The position numbers and the translations under genes are program-made. A stretch of DNA of 64,000 bases from Pontibacter aydingkolensis (GTDB taxonomy: Bacteria; Bacteroidota; Bacteroidia; Cytophagales; Hymenobacteraceae): positions 147,182 to 211,181 of the forward strand of contig NZ_JAHYXK010000008.1 in NCBI RefSeq assembly GCF_019443125.1, in the 5' to 3' direction. The notes below the pieces were generated by a model. It did no database searches, was not told where the DNA came from, and saw nothing but the letters and a program-made list of their open reading frames with translations. Below, in pieces: positions 63,786 through 64,000 of the stretch (position 1 is the first letter of the stretch; the number at the start of each line of letters is the position of its first letter).

Positions 63786-63822
63786 AAAAACCGCAGCCAG
63801 AACTAATCTGGCTGCGGTTTTT
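63786..63822. terminator. Bidirectional terminator after the S9 peptidase gene
   Basis: AAAAACCGCAGCCAGA (63786-63801) is exactly complementary to 63807-63822 with a five-base loop. A and T runs on the outer sides suit both the peptidase gene and the convergent partial gene at the window edge. Confidence 0.92.
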
Positions 63823-63897
63823 ATTTTTTACATACCCTATCAGTTACAAGCAATAACTTATACTTTGGTGAAATACTTAATTAACTCAAGTTGCGAG

Positions 63898-64000
63898 CTA
63901 CTCAATTACTTGAGCTAGCGTGTAGGCGAAGATAAAGAGGATTAGCTTTAGGATGAATCCTTCGGCTGTGACGGCATGGATCTTCCTGGGGAAGAAGCCG
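63898..64000 (-). CDS. C-terminal end of an unknown membrane protein (partial at window edge)
   Basis: On the minus strand an open frame enters at the right edge and stops with TAG at 63898-63900. The 33 visible residues read GFFPRKIHAVTAEG and then a hydrophobic helix (FILKLILFIFAYTLAQVIE). No start is in the window. The hydrophobic tail suggests a membrane protein. The shared terminator at 63786 supports it as a real gene end. Confidence 0.5.
   Translation of the reverse strand, partial: GFFPRKIHAVTAEGFILKLILFIFAYTLAQVIE

Overview
The window is chromosomal DNA of a Bacteroidota member, most likely a Cytophagales/Hymenobacteraceae (Pontibacter-like) bacterium. This placement is an inference. 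It rests on typical Bacteroidota gene neighbourhoods (acpP-fabF-rnc; an IPExxxVDY-family gene followed by pyk; ftsK-lolA; atpD-atpC apart from the other atp genes), on promoters of the TTTG / TAnnTTTG type seen upstream of rpsT, a ferredoxin gene and acpP, and on a phylum-style Tgt lacking zinc cysteines. About 62 protein genes were recognised, nearly all intact. I saw no rRNA, tRNA, CRISPR array, prophage or insertion-sequence transposase.

Layout. 1-9.4 kb: end of an unknown gene, an unknown exported/anchored protein, valS, a Qnr-like pentapeptide-repeat protein, a 2x[4Fe-4S] ferredoxin divergent from a LuxC-like acyl-CoA reductase, a uridine phosphorylase-type enzyme, trhO and a NeuD-like acyltransferase. 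9.8-16 kb: a three-gene operon of conserved unknowns (DUF1456, DUF2851, polytopic membrane protein), an A/T-rich PLD-TPR gene followed by two tandem GNAT paralogues, and pyrF. 16.4-24.4 kb: ftsK-lolA, pyrD, a VIT/CCC1 transporter, a DEAD-box helicase and xerD. 24.5-31.4 kb: aroQ, a SerC-like aminotransferase, marC-like gene, rnhA, a TrmN6-type methylase, a saccharopine dehydrogenase-family enzyme, cdd and an esterase. 31.5-38.8 kb: an A/T-rich orphan, a PEGA-repeat protein, a VOC protein, a propeller-like exported protein, lgt, an SdpI-like protein and nadE. 39-47 kb: rnc-fabF-acpP divergent from IPExxxVDY-pyk, rpsT, a small lipoprotein, a YheT-like hydrolase and rsmG. 47-64 kb: an ECF sigma factor overlapping a glycosyltransferase gene, tgt-lptF/G-EamA, ispE, a DegT aminotransferase, a Cys/Met-metabolism PLP enzyme, hflKC, atpDC, an S9 peptidase and a partial gene at the edge.

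Working together: most genes are housekeeping (translation and tRNA modification: valS, rpsT, rsmG, tgt, trhO, trmN6-type; pyrimidine metabolism: pyrD, pyrF, cdd, uridine phosphorylase; envelope: lgt, lolA, LptF/G, acpP/fabF; chromosome processing: ftsK, xerD, rnhA; energy: atpDC, pyk).

The unusual content is at DNA level. The heptamer AAGTATA/TATACTT is scattered over genes and gaps on both strands and in all reading frames; I hand-counted 18 in the first 5,040 bases against about 0.6 expected by chance. The gaps also carry several families of dyad elements: a perfect 20-bp palindrome in six copies, GACGCAA dyads in six copies, a MITE-like composite with about 40-bp terminal inverted repeats, and long perfect hairpins inside apparent operons.
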